From an uncultured Flavobacteriales bacterium (lineage in GTDB: Bacteria > Bacteroidota > Bacteroidia > Flavobacteriales > UBA1820): DNA of 64,000 bases. Positions 25,830 to 34,667 of the stretch are shown in pieces. A program made the position numbers and the translations under genes. The stretch lies in the NCBI GenBank assembly GCA_959608625.1, contig CAUHQV010000008.1, positions 4,191 to 68,190 of the forward strand, in the 5' to 3' direction. Below the pieces are notes generated by a model that was not told the DNA's origin, ran no database searches, and was given only the letters and a program-made list of their open reading frames with translations. Numbering within the stretch: position 1 is the stretch's first letter; every line of letters starts with the position of its first letter.

Positions 25830-26906
25830 TTATTTATCCTCTTTTTTCGAGGCTTTGGGGGCCTGCTGTTTCGGGGCCGGCTTTGCGGTTGCTGCGGGCA
25901 GGGCAGGCGTACCGTCCTTCTCGAAAAGGTTCTTGATCGCTCCCAGCGAACCGAGGGCAGCCGTCGCCTCGTAAGGCAGGTAAATGGTCTTGTTGTCCTG
26001 TCCGGCGGCAAAAGCGTTGAACGTTTCCAGGTAGTGGATGGCGATCAGGTATTGGGCGGGGTCTGTGGCTCCGTCGCTACCCAAAGCATGGGTTACACGC
26101 TCGATGGCGGTCGCTTCTGCGCTTGCTACGGCGATGCGGGCTTGTGCCTGTCCTTCGGCCTCGAGGATCTGGGCCTGCTTGTTACCTTCGGCCTTTTTGA
26201 TCTGTGCCTCCATCTGTCCTTCGGCATGGAGGATTTGGGATTGTTTTGCCCCTTCGGCCTCGAGGATCATGGCGCGTTTGTCTCGCTCGGCACGCATCTG
26301 TTTTTCCATCGCATCGCGGATGTCGCGCGGCGGGTTGATGTCCTGCAATTCGACGCGGTTCACCTTGACACCCCATTTGTTGGTGGCTTCGTCCAGTATT
26401 TCGCGCAGGCGGGAATTGATCGTATCGCGCGAAGTGAGCGTCTGGTCGAGGTCCAAATCGCCGATCACGTTACGCAGGGACGTTTGCGTCAGTTTTTCGA
26501 TGGCCTGCGGCAGGTTGGATATTTCGTATACCGAACGTACCGGATCCATGATCTGGAAATAGATCAGGGCGTTGATCTCCGTGACGATGTTGTCGCGGGT
26601 GATCACGTTCTGTTTCGGAAAATCGTACACCGTTTCGCGCAGGTCTATCCGTTCTTTCGACACGTGGCGTACTATCACGCCGGCGCCGGGTATTTCCTGC
26701 GTATAGCGCCACAGGATGCTGCGCGGCTGGTCGATGATGGGGATAATGATGTTGATACCCGAATGAAGCGTCTTATGGTAACGTCCCAGGCGTTCGATGA
26801 TCATAACTTCCGATTGCTGGATAATGCGGATGCCTTTGGCCAGCAGAGCTATCACCAGGATAGCGAGGATAATGAGCACGATAGTGCCCGCGGTAATTCC
26901 GTCCAT
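25830..26906 (-). CDS. SPFH/Band 7 membrane protein (stomatin/QmcA-like)
   Basis: A 358-residue membrane-anchored SPFH protein: one N-terminal transmembrane helix (about 5-25), the band-7 domain (VMIIERLGRYHKTLHSGIN, VITRDNIVTEINALIYFQI), then a coiled-coil built from repeated AEG-x-KQ-x-QIL units (about 215-265), and an Ala/Pro/Lys-rich tail. Such proteins oligomerise into membrane microdomain cages and help organise proteases or envelope stress responses. The adjacent upstream NfeD gene is the standard partner of SPFH proteins, which supports the call. Confidence 0.92.
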   Translation of the reverse strand: MDGITAGTIVLIILAILVIALLAKGIRIIQQSEVMIIERLGRYHKTLHSGINIIIPIIDQPRSILWRYTQEIPGAGVIVRHVSKERIDLRETVYDFPKQNVITRDNIVTEINALIYFQIMDPVRSVYEISNLPQAIEKLTQTSLRNVIGDLDLDQTLTSRDTINSRLREILDEATNKWGVKVNRVELQDINPPRDIRDAMEKQMRAERDKRAMILEAEGAKQSQILHAEGQMEAQIKKAEGNKQAQILEAEGQAQARIAVASAEATAIERVTHALGSDGATDPAQYLIAIHYLETFNAFAAGQDNKTIYLPYEATAALGSLGAIKNLFEKDGTPALPAATAKPAPKQQAPKASKKEDK

Positions 26907-26940
26907 GGTATTTATTGATGTTTAGTGGTTGCGGTTTTTC

Positions 26941-27396
26941 TCATTGGTTCTCTTCCGCCGGTTTGACGATCACGGTGATACTGTCCAGCGAAACGATCTT
27001 TACGTCGGCAGCGGCAGCGATAGGGCGGCCGTTGTGCGAGCGCGCCGGAAAAATGTCTCCGTCTATTTTTACTTCCCCCCGCATATTGTCGTTGTCGATG
27101 GCGGTAACCACACGGCCTGTGCGTCCGATCAGCGCGTCGTTGTTGGTCGCTACTTTATTCTTGGCACGCAGCAGGTATTTTACGGCGAACGGCCGGATGA
27201 AAGCGAACACTCCCACCGATACCGCAGCAAAGACGATCAACTGGGCATTCGTCCCTCCGCCCCCGGCGGCTACGATAGCGGCTACAATGGCCCCTACGGA
27301 AAAACATCCGATGATAAATCCGGAAGTGAGTACTTCAAGAATGAGGGTTACCAGGGCTACGGCCAACCATATATACCACACGAACAGACTTTCCAT
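26941..27396 (-). CDS. NfeD family membrane protein
   Basis: A 151-residue NfeD-type protein: two to three transmembrane helices in the first 85 residues with Gly/Ala-rich packing, then a soluble OB-fold domain (about 88-148) with ALIGRTGRVVTAID and GEVKIDGDIFPARS. Short NfeD proteins pair with SPFH proteins and modulate their membrane assemblies. It is 34 nt upstream of the SPFH gene and heads the two-gene operon. Confidence 0.9.
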   Translation of the reverse strand: MESLFVWYIWLAVALVTLILEVLTSGFIIGCFSVGAIVAAIVAAGGGGTNAQLIVFAAVSVGVFAFIRPFAVKYLLRAKNKVATNNDALIGRTGRVVTAIDNDNMRGEVKIDGDIFPARSHNGRPIAAAADVKIVSLDSITVIVKPAEENQ

Positions 27397-27422
27397 GGCA
27401 GTTTAAAGTATTAAGTTGTTTC

Positions 27423-27430
27423 CAAAGTTA
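27423..27430 (-). promoter_or_regulatory. -7 box of the nfeD-SPFH operon
   Basis: TAACTTTG on the minus strand (plus-strand CAAAGTTA), a perfect TAnnTTTG match 26 nt before the NfeD start. It overlaps the last codon of the gene upstream. Confidence 0.65.
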
Positions 27431-28624
27431 TAAAAAAATAATCTTTTCCGCTACGATAAGCGTATTTTTATCTTCCCGGTCGCGGAAAGCCAGAAGAAAG
27501 CATAAATCGCTGTCTTTCAGTTTGTATTTTTTGGACAGGGAGGCCGCTGTAGCCGGGTAGTTGCGGGTGATCACGCTCGCGCGTCCGCCCGGGATGTCTT
27601 TTCCGGCGTTTTTACTGTCCGTCGGTTTGCAGACGTGGAAAACGCGGCCCTGGAAATCTTTCCGGAGTACATCGGAAGTGTATAGGGATGTGCGGGGATG
27701 GATTTTTCCCAAGCCTAACGAATGACAGTAAGCGTCGGCCAAGCCGGTTTTACGCAAAGCCGCCGAGGGATCGTAAATGTATGCCCGGATATCCGACAGG
27801 GCAACAGGGGCGACTGTCTCGGACAGAGGTCTTAAAAATACCCGGGGCGCATTTTCCGGATACAGGTCTGCCGCATAGAGAATGGGTGATGCTCCCGGAT
27901 GCTTTTCCAGTAAAAATAGCAGTTCTTTGACTTCGTTCTTCAGGCTTACCACATGGATTTGGGTGGTTTCAGGAAACAGCCGCAAAGTGGCTGTGATATC
28001 CAACATGGGAGAGAGCTTTACCAGCAGGCGCGGGCTTTTTTCCAGCAGGGTGTCTTTTACGGCGGAAATATCCGGCGCGCAGTCCGCTACGGAAAATACC
28101 CGGGAGGCGTTCGCGTCCCGCCGCGCCGGATCGGCGTATATCAAATCATAGGAATCATTTGCTTCGGAAACAGCCTGTACGCCGTCGCCGGAATGTACGG
28201 AGATATTTTCGTGTCCCGCAACCGGGAAATTGTGGAGGGCAATCGACGCCAACTCCTCATTCGTTTCAAAATAGTCGACCCGGGCGAATTGTCCGGCCAG
28301 GGCCATCGTATCCGATCCGAATCCCCCGGTAATATCCGCGCAGCGTTCTCCGGGCGGAACTATCGAAGCTTTATATTGCGCCGTTTCTTCCGAGGAGCAT
28401 TGTTCCATGGATATTCCGGCGGGGTAGACGATTCCTTTTACATCCGCCAGACGGGGGAGCTTTAAAAGGGCCTTTCGATAGCCTTTTGCCTGGGTGGCAA
28501 GTTCTGTGGGAGATACGCCGTTAAAAGGGCTTTTGAACACCCCGCCGGTTAGAAGTTCCTGCGCCTTTTCAGAGTGTATAAAATCCTGTATATCAGCAGT
28601 TAATATCTCCGGGTTGATAACCAT
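27428..28624 (-). CDS. class I SAM-dependent methyltransferase with THUMP-like domain
   Basis: A 398-residue protein. Residues about 85-215 hold a Rossmann methyltransferase core: CADITGGFGSDTMALA (motif I, SAM-binding), a motif II-like FETNEELA, and DLIYADPARRD in the place of the catalytic DPP/NPPY-like motif IV. The C-terminal part resembles the THUMP-like RNA-binding domain found with this family. It is most likely an RNA or tRNA methyltransferase; the target is not known. Single gene. Confidence 0.78.
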   Translation of the reverse strand: MVINPEILTADIQDFIHSEKAQELLTGGVFKSPFNGVSPTELATQAKGYRKALLKLPRLADVKGIVYPAGISMEQCSSEETAQYKASIVPPGERCADITGGFGSDTMALAGQFARVDYFETNEELASIALHNFPVAGHENISVHSGDGVQAVSEANDSYDLIYADPARRDANASRVFSVADCAPDISAVKDTLLEKSPRLLVKLSPMLDITATLRLFPETTQIHVVSLKNEVKELLFLLEKHPGASPILYAADLYPENAPRVFLRPLSETVAPVALSDIRAYIYDPSAALRKTGLADAYCHSLGLGKIHPRTSLYTSDVLRKDFQGRVFHVCKPTDSKNAGKDIPGGRASVITRNYPATAASLSKKYKLKDSDLCFLLAFRDREDKNTLIVAEKIIFL

Positions 28625-28678
28625 TTTCTTTAACCAAACTATAACTTTTCTTTCGTACTTTTTCAGATTAGAGGGTGG

Positions 28679-28686
28679 TATCTTTG
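28679..28686 (+). promoter_or_regulatory. orphan -7 box facing an apparently gene-free spacer
   Basis: TATCTTTG is a perfect match on the plus strand. No plus-strand gene follows before the terminator at 28776-28809. It points away from the methyltransferase gene on its left. Confidence 0.55.
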
Positions 28687-28691
28687 TGTCG

Positions 28692-28809
28692 TTAGGAAAG
28701 TGTTTTCATTTTTATTACGTTTTAGAAAATAAAGCGTTTTTAGTGTTAATTGTTATGATTATTTGTTAGGAAAGAAGCGGACGGAAATTTATTTTCCGCC
28801 CGCTTTTTC
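28692..28809 (+). ncRNA. possible small RNA (promoter to terminator)
   Basis: Between the orphan promoter at 28679 and the T-tailed hairpin at 28776-28809 lie about 115 AT-rich bases. The only frames are a 10-codon and an 8-codon one, both without a good ribosome-binding site. It does not fit a known RNA family that I recognise. The 5' end is estimated from the promoter. Confidence 0.35.
28776..28809 (+). terminator. rho-independent terminator
   Basis: AGCGG-A-CGGAAA (28776-28787) pairs with TTTCCG-C-CCGCT (28793-28804) with a single A.C mismatch, followed by five T. The convergent minus-strand DUF192 gene ends beyond it. Confidence 0.8.
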
Positions 28810-28888
28810 TTTGTCTAGGATTGCTACACTATTTCTAAAACGCTTTCTCTCCTGCGAAAATCCGATATTGTAATATAAAGGGAGAATA

Positions 28889-29419
28889 TCAGATCTCCGT
28901 CCAGCTGACGGCGTCCCCGGCATTTATGCCCAATTCGGCACATGATCCGCCCGCAATCTCCAATACATACCGGGCCGGGCCTTCGGAAGGCAGGCTCGTT
29001 TCGTCGTATGGTTGAGCATTAGCGGCAATGCTTACGATCTTTTGATCGGAGCCGATGTAGATGATATCCAACGGCATGCGGGTGTTCTTCATCCAGAAAG
29101 CCTGTACTTCCGCCTGCGGGAAGATAAAGAGCATACCCTGGTTCTGTCCGAGCGAATCGCGGTACATAAGGCCCTGTTCGCGTTTTTGTTCGGTCGAGGC
29201 GATCTCTATCTCTCCCGAGTAGAGTTCCTGCCCGTCGGCGTTGAGGATCAGCACCGACCCGTCCGCCTGGAACGGGATATCGATGTGGGTTACCTGTTCT
29301 TCCTGGATGGCCGGGGCTTCTTCGGCAAAGAACGAAACCGCCAGATACCAGATGACGAAAGCGACCACCGTGACAATGGCCGCCACACTGAGCCAAAAAT
29401 GTTTTCTCTTTTTAGTCAT
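28889..29419 (-). CDS. DUF192 domain-containing membrane-anchored protein
   Basis: A 176-residue protein with an N-terminal membrane anchor (about 10-30) and a DUF192 domain in the periplasm: EIEIASTEQKREQGLMYRDS, GMLFIFPQAE, FWMKNTRMPLDIIYI and RYVLEIAGG are the typical blocks. DUF192 proteins are small beta folds of unknown role. The start lies 2 nt after the lgt stop, so the two genes form an operon. Confidence 0.88.
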   Translation of the reverse strand: MTKKRKHFWLSVAAIVTVVAFVIWYLAVSFFAEEAPAIQEEQVTHIDIPFQADGSVLILNADGQELYSGEIEIASTEQKREQGLMYRDSLGQNQGMLFIFPQAEVQAFWMKNTRMPLDIIYIGSDQKIVSIAANAQPYDETSLPSEGPARYVLEIAGGSCAELGINAGDAVSWTEI

Positions 29420-29421
29420 AG

Positions 29422-30249
29422 CTACTTATTTTTAATGTTTGTCGTTCGTTTTTTCAGCGAAAGCCACAGGATGACTATGCCCGCCAGGATGAAAGGCAGG
29501 CTTAGGAGCTGCCCCATGTTCAGGGGGAGCGAATCTTCGAAGGCTTCCTGGTTTTCTTTCAGAAATTCCACCACGAAACGGATGGAGAAAAGGGCGATCA
29601 AAAACAGGCCGAACAAAAACCCGGTCTTTTGGCCGTATCCTTTTTTGTAAAGCGCCCAAAGGACGAAGAAAAGGATGGCATACCCGGCCGCTTCGTATAA
29701 TTGGGCCGGATGACGCGGAAAATCTTCTCCCAGATGCTTGAAAATCACTCCGTAAGACGAATCGGTGGGTTTGCCGATGATTTCCGAGTTGAAAAAATTC
29801 CCGATGCGGATGAATACTCCTCCGGCAGCTACGGCCATGCACAGGCGATCCATCACCCACAGGAACGGCTTTTTGATGTGTCGGGCGAAAAGCAGCATGG
29901 CTACTACGATACCTACGGCCCCTCCATGGCTGGCCAGTCCTTCATATCCCGTAAGACGGAACGGAGAGAACTGGAAAGGGAGGATCATCTCCAGCAGATG
30001 GTCTTTGTAATAACTCCATTCGTAGAAGATACAGTGCCCCAGACGGGCGCCGATCAGGGTGCCGAAGAACACGTAAAAAAGCATCGAGGTGAGTTGTTCG
30101 TCCGAGATGCCGTCGCGCCGCCCGACCTTGGCCATGATCCATATCCCGCAGATGAATGCAGCGAACCACATCATCGAATAAAAACGGAGGGTATAGAATC
30201 CGAAGTCTATGCCCTGGGAGGGATCCCATAAAATGGCCAGCGTCGTCAT
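29422..30249 (-). CDS. lgt: prolipoprotein diacylglyceryl transferase
   Basis: Lgt attaches diacylglycerol to the lipobox cysteine of prolipoproteins in the inner membrane. The 275-residue protein has about seven membrane helices. The conserved GARLGHCIFYEW, GLASHGGAVG, RIGNFFNSEIIGKPT (Lgt signature) and HPAQLYEA motifs are all present. Many lipoproteins in this window (for example at 2919, 11791, 50704 and 60642) would be its substrates. First gene of the lgt-DUF192 operon. Confidence 0.96.
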   Translation of the reverse strand: MTTLAILWDPSQGIDFGFYTLRFYSMMWFAAFICGIWIMAKVGRRDGISDEQLTSMLFYVFFGTLIGARLGHCIFYEWSYYKDHLLEMILPFQFSPFRLTGYEGLASHGGAVGIVVAMLLFARHIKKPFLWVMDRLCMAVAAGGVFIRIGNFFNSEIIGKPTDSSYGVIFKHLGEDFPRHPAQLYEAAGYAILFFVLWALYKKGYGQKTGFLFGLFLIALFSIRFVVEFLKENQEAFEDSLPLNMGQLLSLPFILAGIVILWLSLKKRTTNIKNK

Positions 30250-30279
30250 GCTTTCTTGAAAAGAATTTTTTAAGTGTCA

Positions 30280-30287
30280 CAAATGTA
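30280..30287 (-). promoter_or_regulatory. -7 box of the lgt operon
   Basis: TACATTTG on the minus strand (plus-strand CAAATGTA), 30 nt upstream of the lgt start codon. Confidence 0.65.
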
Positions 30288-30411
30288 TGAAAAAATTATG
30301 GGAAGACTTGTACAGGGGCGACTTTATTGTTGATAGTCCGGATAAAAGTGCTTATATTTACGTGACGTTTATCCAAGTTGAAAAAAGCTCCGAAATCATA
30401 CCGTTTTACGA

Positions 30412-31776
30412 ATGAAATCACTGTTGTACGACGAATTACGGGAACTCGCCCGCAAGATACTCGAGGCTCCCGAAAGTGAAATTTCGTCCCTGCAGGGGGA
30501 TGCCCGTGTGCTCTATGAAAAACTGACGGTTCTCCGGTATACGGAAGGACTGGTGGAGGAACTCCGCCAGTCGATGGAACCGGACGGGGAAGAACCTGTA
30601 CGGGAGCCGCAGGCCGTTGAACCGGCGGACGACGACCATGCCCCGGAAATGCCGGGCGAGCAGGCCGAAACCCTATCGGAACAACAGGACGAGGAACAAT
30701 TCCCGGAAGAGACTCCTGAAGACGAGGAAAAAGATATCCCGGTACAGCAGCAGCCGGAGTTCGCCGAATCCATAGCTCAAGCGACTGTTACCACGGTAGA
30801 ACAGACGGTAGCCGTAGTACAGGAGGAGGATACCGTGACCGTGGAAAAAACGGTGCGTGTGACCGAAACAAAATCCACCGGCAGATCGTACGAAGACATA
30901 CAGCAATCGCTTTTCGGGGACGACTTGTTTACCAAGGAACTCGATTTCGACCCCGATGAAGATCTTTTCGAAAATAAGGCCGATACGAAAGCGGATGCGG
31001 ATCAGGCTCCCGGTTCCGATGAGAGAATGGCAGCCGATGAAGTCGGTCGTATCGAAGCTTCTATTCATGCGGAGGAAAAGATTTCCATCGGGCAGACCGA
31101 TACCCCTGTAGAAGGACAGGAAGAACCTCAAAAAGAAGAAGAGAAAGACGAACCGGCTTCGTTCTTTTCTTTCCAGGTGGTGCAGGAAGATGCGGAAACC
31201 GAAAACAACGATGTCGATCCGGTAGCAGAAGAAAATAAGGAAGAACCCAATTCAGAGGAGAATAAGGTTCTGGAAACGCCGGACGAACAGGCCGAAACCC
31301 TATCGGAGCAACGGTACGAGGAACAGCCGGAAGAACTACTGAAAGAGCAGGAGAAGAATATGCCGCAGCCTGAACCCGAAGAAATGCCGACTGATGTCCC
31401 TGAAAGCAAGAACGGGCAAACGGAAGAAGCGCCCGCGCCACAGGAAGAACCGGCAGATCGTTCGCGTACACTCAACGATGCGGCAGCCCAAAAGGAAGAG
31501 GATCGGCGCCCTTCGCTGAACGAGATATTGGCTGCCAGCGATGTGAAAATGGATCTGAACGACCGTATCGCCTTTATCAATCATCTGTTTGACGGGGATG
31601 CCGAGGCATTTGAAACGTCGGTGAGTTACATATTTTCCCTGACGGATATCGACGTGGCCAACGAGTATATCATCGAGATACTCAAACCTTCGTACAACAA
31701 CTGGTTTGAAAAGGAAAAATACGAACGCCGCTTTGCGGAGATCGTCCTGCGTCATTTCATGAACAAGAAGTTGTAA
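30412..31776 (+). CDS. acidic protein of unknown function with conserved-looking termini
   Basis: A 454-residue protein with no signal peptide or membrane helix. Residues 1-55 form a helical N-terminal segment (YDELRELARKILEAPESEIS). About 56-370 is low-complexity, Glu/Gln/Pro-rich and probably disordered. The last 85 residues form a compact domain (LNDRIAFINHLFDGDAEAF and WFEKEKYERRFAEIVLRHF). The linker contains an internal near-repeat: EQAETLSEQQDEEQ near residue 83 and EQAETLSEQRYEEQ near residue 299, suggesting duplication inside the linker. Such a layout fits a scaffold or tether protein. A weak -7 box (TATATTTA) lies at about 30353. I recognise no named family. Confidence 0.7.
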   Translation: MKSLLYDELRELARKILEAPESEISSLQGDARVLYEKLTVLRYTEGLVEELRQSMEPDGEEPVREPQAVEPADDDHAPEMPGEQAETLSEQQDEEQFPEETPEDEEKDIPVQQQPEFAESIAQATVTTVEQTVAVVQEEDTVTVEKTVRVTETKSTGRSYEDIQQSLFGDDLFTKELDFDPDEDLFENKADTKADADQAPGSDERMAADEVGRIEASIHAEEKISIGQTDTPVEGQEEPQKEEEKDEPASFFSFQVVQEDAETENNDVDPVAEENKEEPNSEENKVLETPDEQAETLSEQRYEEQPEELLKEQEKNMPQPEPEEMPTDVPESKNGQTEEAPAPQEEPADRSRTLNDAAAQKEEDRRPSLNEILAASDVKMDLNDRIAFINHLFDGDAEAFETSVSYIFSLTDIDVANEYIIEILKPSYNNWFEKEKYERRFAEIVLRHFMNKKL

Positions 31777-31788
31777 ATACCGGATATG

Positions 31789-31822
31789 AAAAACCCCGCA
31801 CCGAAAGGTGCGGGGTTTTTTA
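31789..31822. terminator. bidirectional terminator
   Basis: AAACCCCGCACC (31791-31802) and GGTGCGGGGTTT (31807-31818) form a 12-bp stem with a GAAA tetraloop, followed by T on the right and preceded by A on the left. It separates the convergent acidic-protein gene and tsf. Confidence 0.92.
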
Positions 31823-31842
31823 TGGTTAAAGTAGGGAGGGAC

Positions 31843-32673
31843 TTACGCGATGGTCACGCGTACAAATCCAACCACTTTCAGGTCTTTGTTTACCGAGGAT
31901 ACATACTGGGCAACGGATACTTTGTTGTCGATGATATAGTCCTGGTTGACCAGTGTGTTGTCCTTGAAGAAACGCGAAAGTTTTCCTTTGGCGATGTTGT
32001 CGAGCATGGCTTCCGGTTTGCCTTCCTTGCGGAGCAGTTCCTTGGCGATCTCGATTTCCTTTTCTATCACGTCTTTGGCTACGCCGGCTTCGTCCAGGGC
32101 GATGGGGTTCATCGCGGCAGCCTGCATGGCTACGTTGTGGGCGGCCTCTTTGGCGCCTTCCACGTTAGCGGACATACCTACCAGAGTGGCGAGTTTGTTG
32201 CCGTTGTGGATATAGCTGCCTACCAGCGGAGCTTCGAGGTGGGCCAGGTTGCTGATCTCGATCTTTTCGCCGATCACGCCGGTCTGCTCGATGAGTTTTT
32301 CGGCTACGGTGATACCTTTGAACGGAACCTTCAGGAAATCCTCTACCGTCTGTGCATTGCTGCTCAGAACCAGCTCGGCCAGTTCGCGGGCCAGGGTTAC
32401 GAAAGATTCGTTCTTGCCTACGAAGTCGGTCTCGCAGTTCAGGGCTACGATGGCACCTTTGGTAGCATCGGCATTTACCACGGCGATCACCGCACCTTCC
32501 GAGGAATTGCGGTCTGCCCGGTTGGCGGCCACTTTCTGGCCTTTCTTGCGCAGGATCTCGATGGCCTTCTCAAAATCGCCGTCCGCTTCCACGAGGGCTT
32601 TTTTGCAGTCCATCATTCCGGCGCCGGTCTGTTGGCGCAGTTTGTTTACGTCTGCGGCTGTTATGTTTGCCAT
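31843..32673 (-). CDS. tsf: translation elongation factor Ts
   Basis: EF-Ts is the guanine nucleotide exchange factor for EF-Tu. The 276-residue protein shows the UBA-like N-terminus (VNKLRQQTGAGMMDCKKAL), the exchange core with NCETDFVGKNESFV and the C-terminal helix module. Last gene of rplM-rpsI-rpsB-tsf, 27 nt after rpsB, the order found widely in bacteria. Confidence 0.97.
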   Translation of the reverse strand: MANITAADVNKLRQQTGAGMMDCKKALVEADGDFEKAIEILRKKGQKVAANRADRNSSEGAVIAVVNADATKGAIVALNCETDFVGKNESFVTLARELAELVLSSNAQTVEDFLKVPFKGITVAEKLIEQTGVIGEKIEISNLAHLEAPLVGSYIHNGNKLATLVGMSANVEGAKEAAHNVAMQAAAMNPIALDEAGVAKDVIEKEIEIAKELLRKEGKPEAMLDNIAKGKLSRFFKDNTLVNQDYIIDNKVSVAQYVSSVNKDLKVVGFVRVTIA

Positions 32674-32700
32674 TTTGTTTTCTCCTTTACTAAAAATTAA

Positions 32701-33492
32701 TTATTCTGCTTCTTTCTCCTCGGCTTTGGGGGCTTCTACGGCCTCGGCCTGAGGCTCTTCCTGCTTAGCGTCGGCTTCCTTGCCGGCTTCTTCCTTCTGG
32801 CTCTTGCGTTCGGCAAGGCCGTCTACGATGCACTCGGACAAGTAAGAAACGATCTTCTGGATGGATTTGCCCGCATCGTCGTTGGCCGGGATGGCGAAAT
32901 CGACGCTGGACGGGTCGGTATTGGTGTCCACCATGGCGAATACCGGGATACCGAGCTTATGGGCTTCGTTTACGGCGATGTGCTCGTGCATGGCGTCGAT
33001 CACGAAGATGGCGCCCGGCAGACGGGTCATATCGGCTATGGAGCCCAGGTTTTTCTCCAGGTTTTCACGCGTACGGTCGATCTGGAGCTTTTCACGCTTG
33101 GACAGGGTGTTGAACGTACCGTCGGTCTTCATCCGGTCGATGGAGGACATCTTCTTCACGGCCTTGCGGATGGTGACGAAATTGGTAAGCATACCCCCGG
33201 GCCAACGCTCGGTGATGTACGGCATTCCCATTTTGCCGGAGAGTTCGGCTACGATCTCTTTGGCCTGCTTCTTGGTAGCCACGAACATGATCTTGCGGCC
33301 CGAGGCGGCGATTTTCTTCAGTGCTTCGCCGGCTTCTTCCATCTTGGCTGCGGTCTTGTGCAGGTCGATGATGTGGATGCCGTTACGCTCCATGAAGATG
33401 TACGGAGCCATTTTAGGATGCCATTTGCGGGTCAGGTGGCCGAAATGAACGCCTGCGTCGAGCAGATCCTGAATATTGATTTTCTGTGCCAT
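32701..33492 (-). CDS. rpsB: 30S ribosomal protein S2
   Basis: A 263-residue S2: LLDAGVHFGHLTRKWHPKM, ATKKQAKEIV, RWPGGMLTNF and IPANDDAGKSI are the S2 signatures. The C-terminal 25 residues are Glu/Lys/Ala-rich and extend past the core, a common variable tail. A 179-nt spacer separates it from rpsI; no promoter box is obvious in it. Confidence 0.97.
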   Translation of the reverse strand: MAQKINIQDLLDAGVHFGHLTRKWHPKMAPYIFMERNGIHIIDLHKTAAKMEEAGEALKKIAASGRKIMFVATKKQAKEIVAELSGKMGMPYITERWPGGMLTNFVTIRKAVKKMSSIDRMKTDGTFNTLSKREKLQIDRTRENLEKNLGSIADMTRLPGAIFVIDAMHEHIAVNEAHKLGIPVFAMVDTNTDPSSVDFAIPANDDAGKSIQKIVSYLSECIVDGLAERKSQKEEAGKEADAKQEEPQAEAVEAPKAEEKEAE

Positions 33493-33671
33493 TTTTAAAT
33501 TTTCTTTTGTCTTAGTTTACCTTCTGTTAGCTTTAACTTGTGCAACCTGCAAGTAGCCCGTTGTTTTTTCGGAGTCTCGCCGGTTTGGATACTAAACTAA
33601 TCTGCACTTTATTAAGTATGAGTAACAGAACTTGTTTGAACTTTTTGAAAAAAATGAAAATATCCTCCGGA

Positions 33672-34058
33672 TTAACGTTTGGAGAACTGGAAACGACGGC
33701 GAGCTTTCTTCTGACCGAATTTCTTGCGCTCTACCATACGAGGGTCGCGCATGAGCAGTTTTTCAGGCTTAAGCTTCAGGCGGTATTCCGGGTTTACCTC
33801 GCACAGGGCGCGGGAAATACCCAGACGGATGGCTTCGGCCTGGCCGGTGATACCACCGCCTTCTACCGTAGCTACTACGTCGAAAGTGCCTTTTGTGTCC
33901 GTCAATGCGAACGGCTGGTCGAGTTTTACGCGCAGCATATCCGTACTGAAATACTCCGCTGCAGGGCGTTTGTTGACCGTGATCTCGCCTTTTCCTTCGG
34001 AAAGGTAAACGCGGGCTACGGAAGTCTTGCGGCGCCCGATAGTGTGAATGGTTGCCAT
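33672..34058 (-). CDS. rpsI: 30S ribosomal protein S9
   Basis: A 128-residue S9 with the N-terminal IGRRKTSVARVYL and the basic C-terminus KKARRRFQFSKR whose last Lys-Arg reaches the P-site tRNA. It starts on the base directly following the rplM stop codon, so the two are translationally linked. Confidence 0.97.
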   Translation of the reverse strand: MATIHTIGRRKTSVARVYLSEGKGEITVNKRPAAEYFSTDMLRVKLDQPFALTDTKGTFDVVATVEGGGITGQAEAIRLGISRALCEVNPEYRLKLKPEKLLMRDPRMVERKKFGQKKARRRFQFSKR

Positions 34059-34514
34059 TTACTTGATGTCGTTAAGGTTGATTAATACTGGTTTCTGGGC
34101 CTGCTGCTGGTGTTCGGCATCTGCATAGATGAAAATGTTCTTCTGCAGGGCTTCTCCCAGGCGGTTTTTGGGAAGCATTCCCTTGAGGGCGGCACGTATG
34201 ATGCGGGTGGGGTCTTTGGCCATCAGCTCGCGTGCGGTAAGCGTCCTCTGTCCTCCGGGGTAGCCGGTGTAACGGGTGTAAACTTTCCCGTCCATCTTTC
34301 TGCCCGAGAGAACAACTTTCCCGGCATTAATGATAACGACGTTATCACCACAGTCCGCGTTGGGCGTAAAGCAAGGCTTGTACTTGCCGCGGGCTATGTT
34401 GGCAACTTTAGAAGCGAGGCGTCCGAGCGTCTGCCCTTCGGCGTCGACCAGGACCCACTTTTTGTCGGCCGCTTCTTTGTTTACCGAAACTGTTCTGTAA
34501 CTCAATGTGTTCAT
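34059..34514 (-). CDS. rplM: 50S ribosomal protein L13
   Basis: A 151-residue L13: WVLVDAEGQTLGRLASKVA, GDNVVIINAGKVVLSG and GMLPKNRLGEALQKNIFIYA. First gene of rplM-rpsI-rpsB-tsf. The 5' leader between the promoter at 34568 and the start contains a small hairpin (CCCC/GGGG near 34549-34563), which could be a control element but is short. Confidence 0.97.
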   Translation of the reverse strand: MNTLSYRTVSVNKEAADKKWVLVDAEGQTLGRLASKVANIARGKYKPCFTPNADCGDNVVIINAGKVVLSGRKMDGKVYTRYTGYPGGQRTLTARELMAKDPTRIIRAALKGMLPKNRLGEALQKNIFIYADAEHQQQAQKPVLINLNDIK

Positions 34515-34567
34515 TACTGTACTTAAATATGTTAAAAAATGTTCAAATCCCCACTTTTAGGGGAGTG

Positions 34568-34575
34568 CAAATTTA
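34568..34575 (-). promoter_or_regulatory. -7 box of the rplM ribosomal operon
   Basis: TAAATTTG on the minus strand (plus-strand CAAATTTA), perfect match, about 54 nt upstream of the rplM start codon. Confidence 0.7.
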
Positions 34576-34667
34576 CTATTATTTTTTCTATATTTCCTAA
34601 TTCCGGGCGCATTTTTTACGCCCGTGTGCATGCCGTAGGCCTAAAACGGTCTGTCGAGGCCGGAAGG

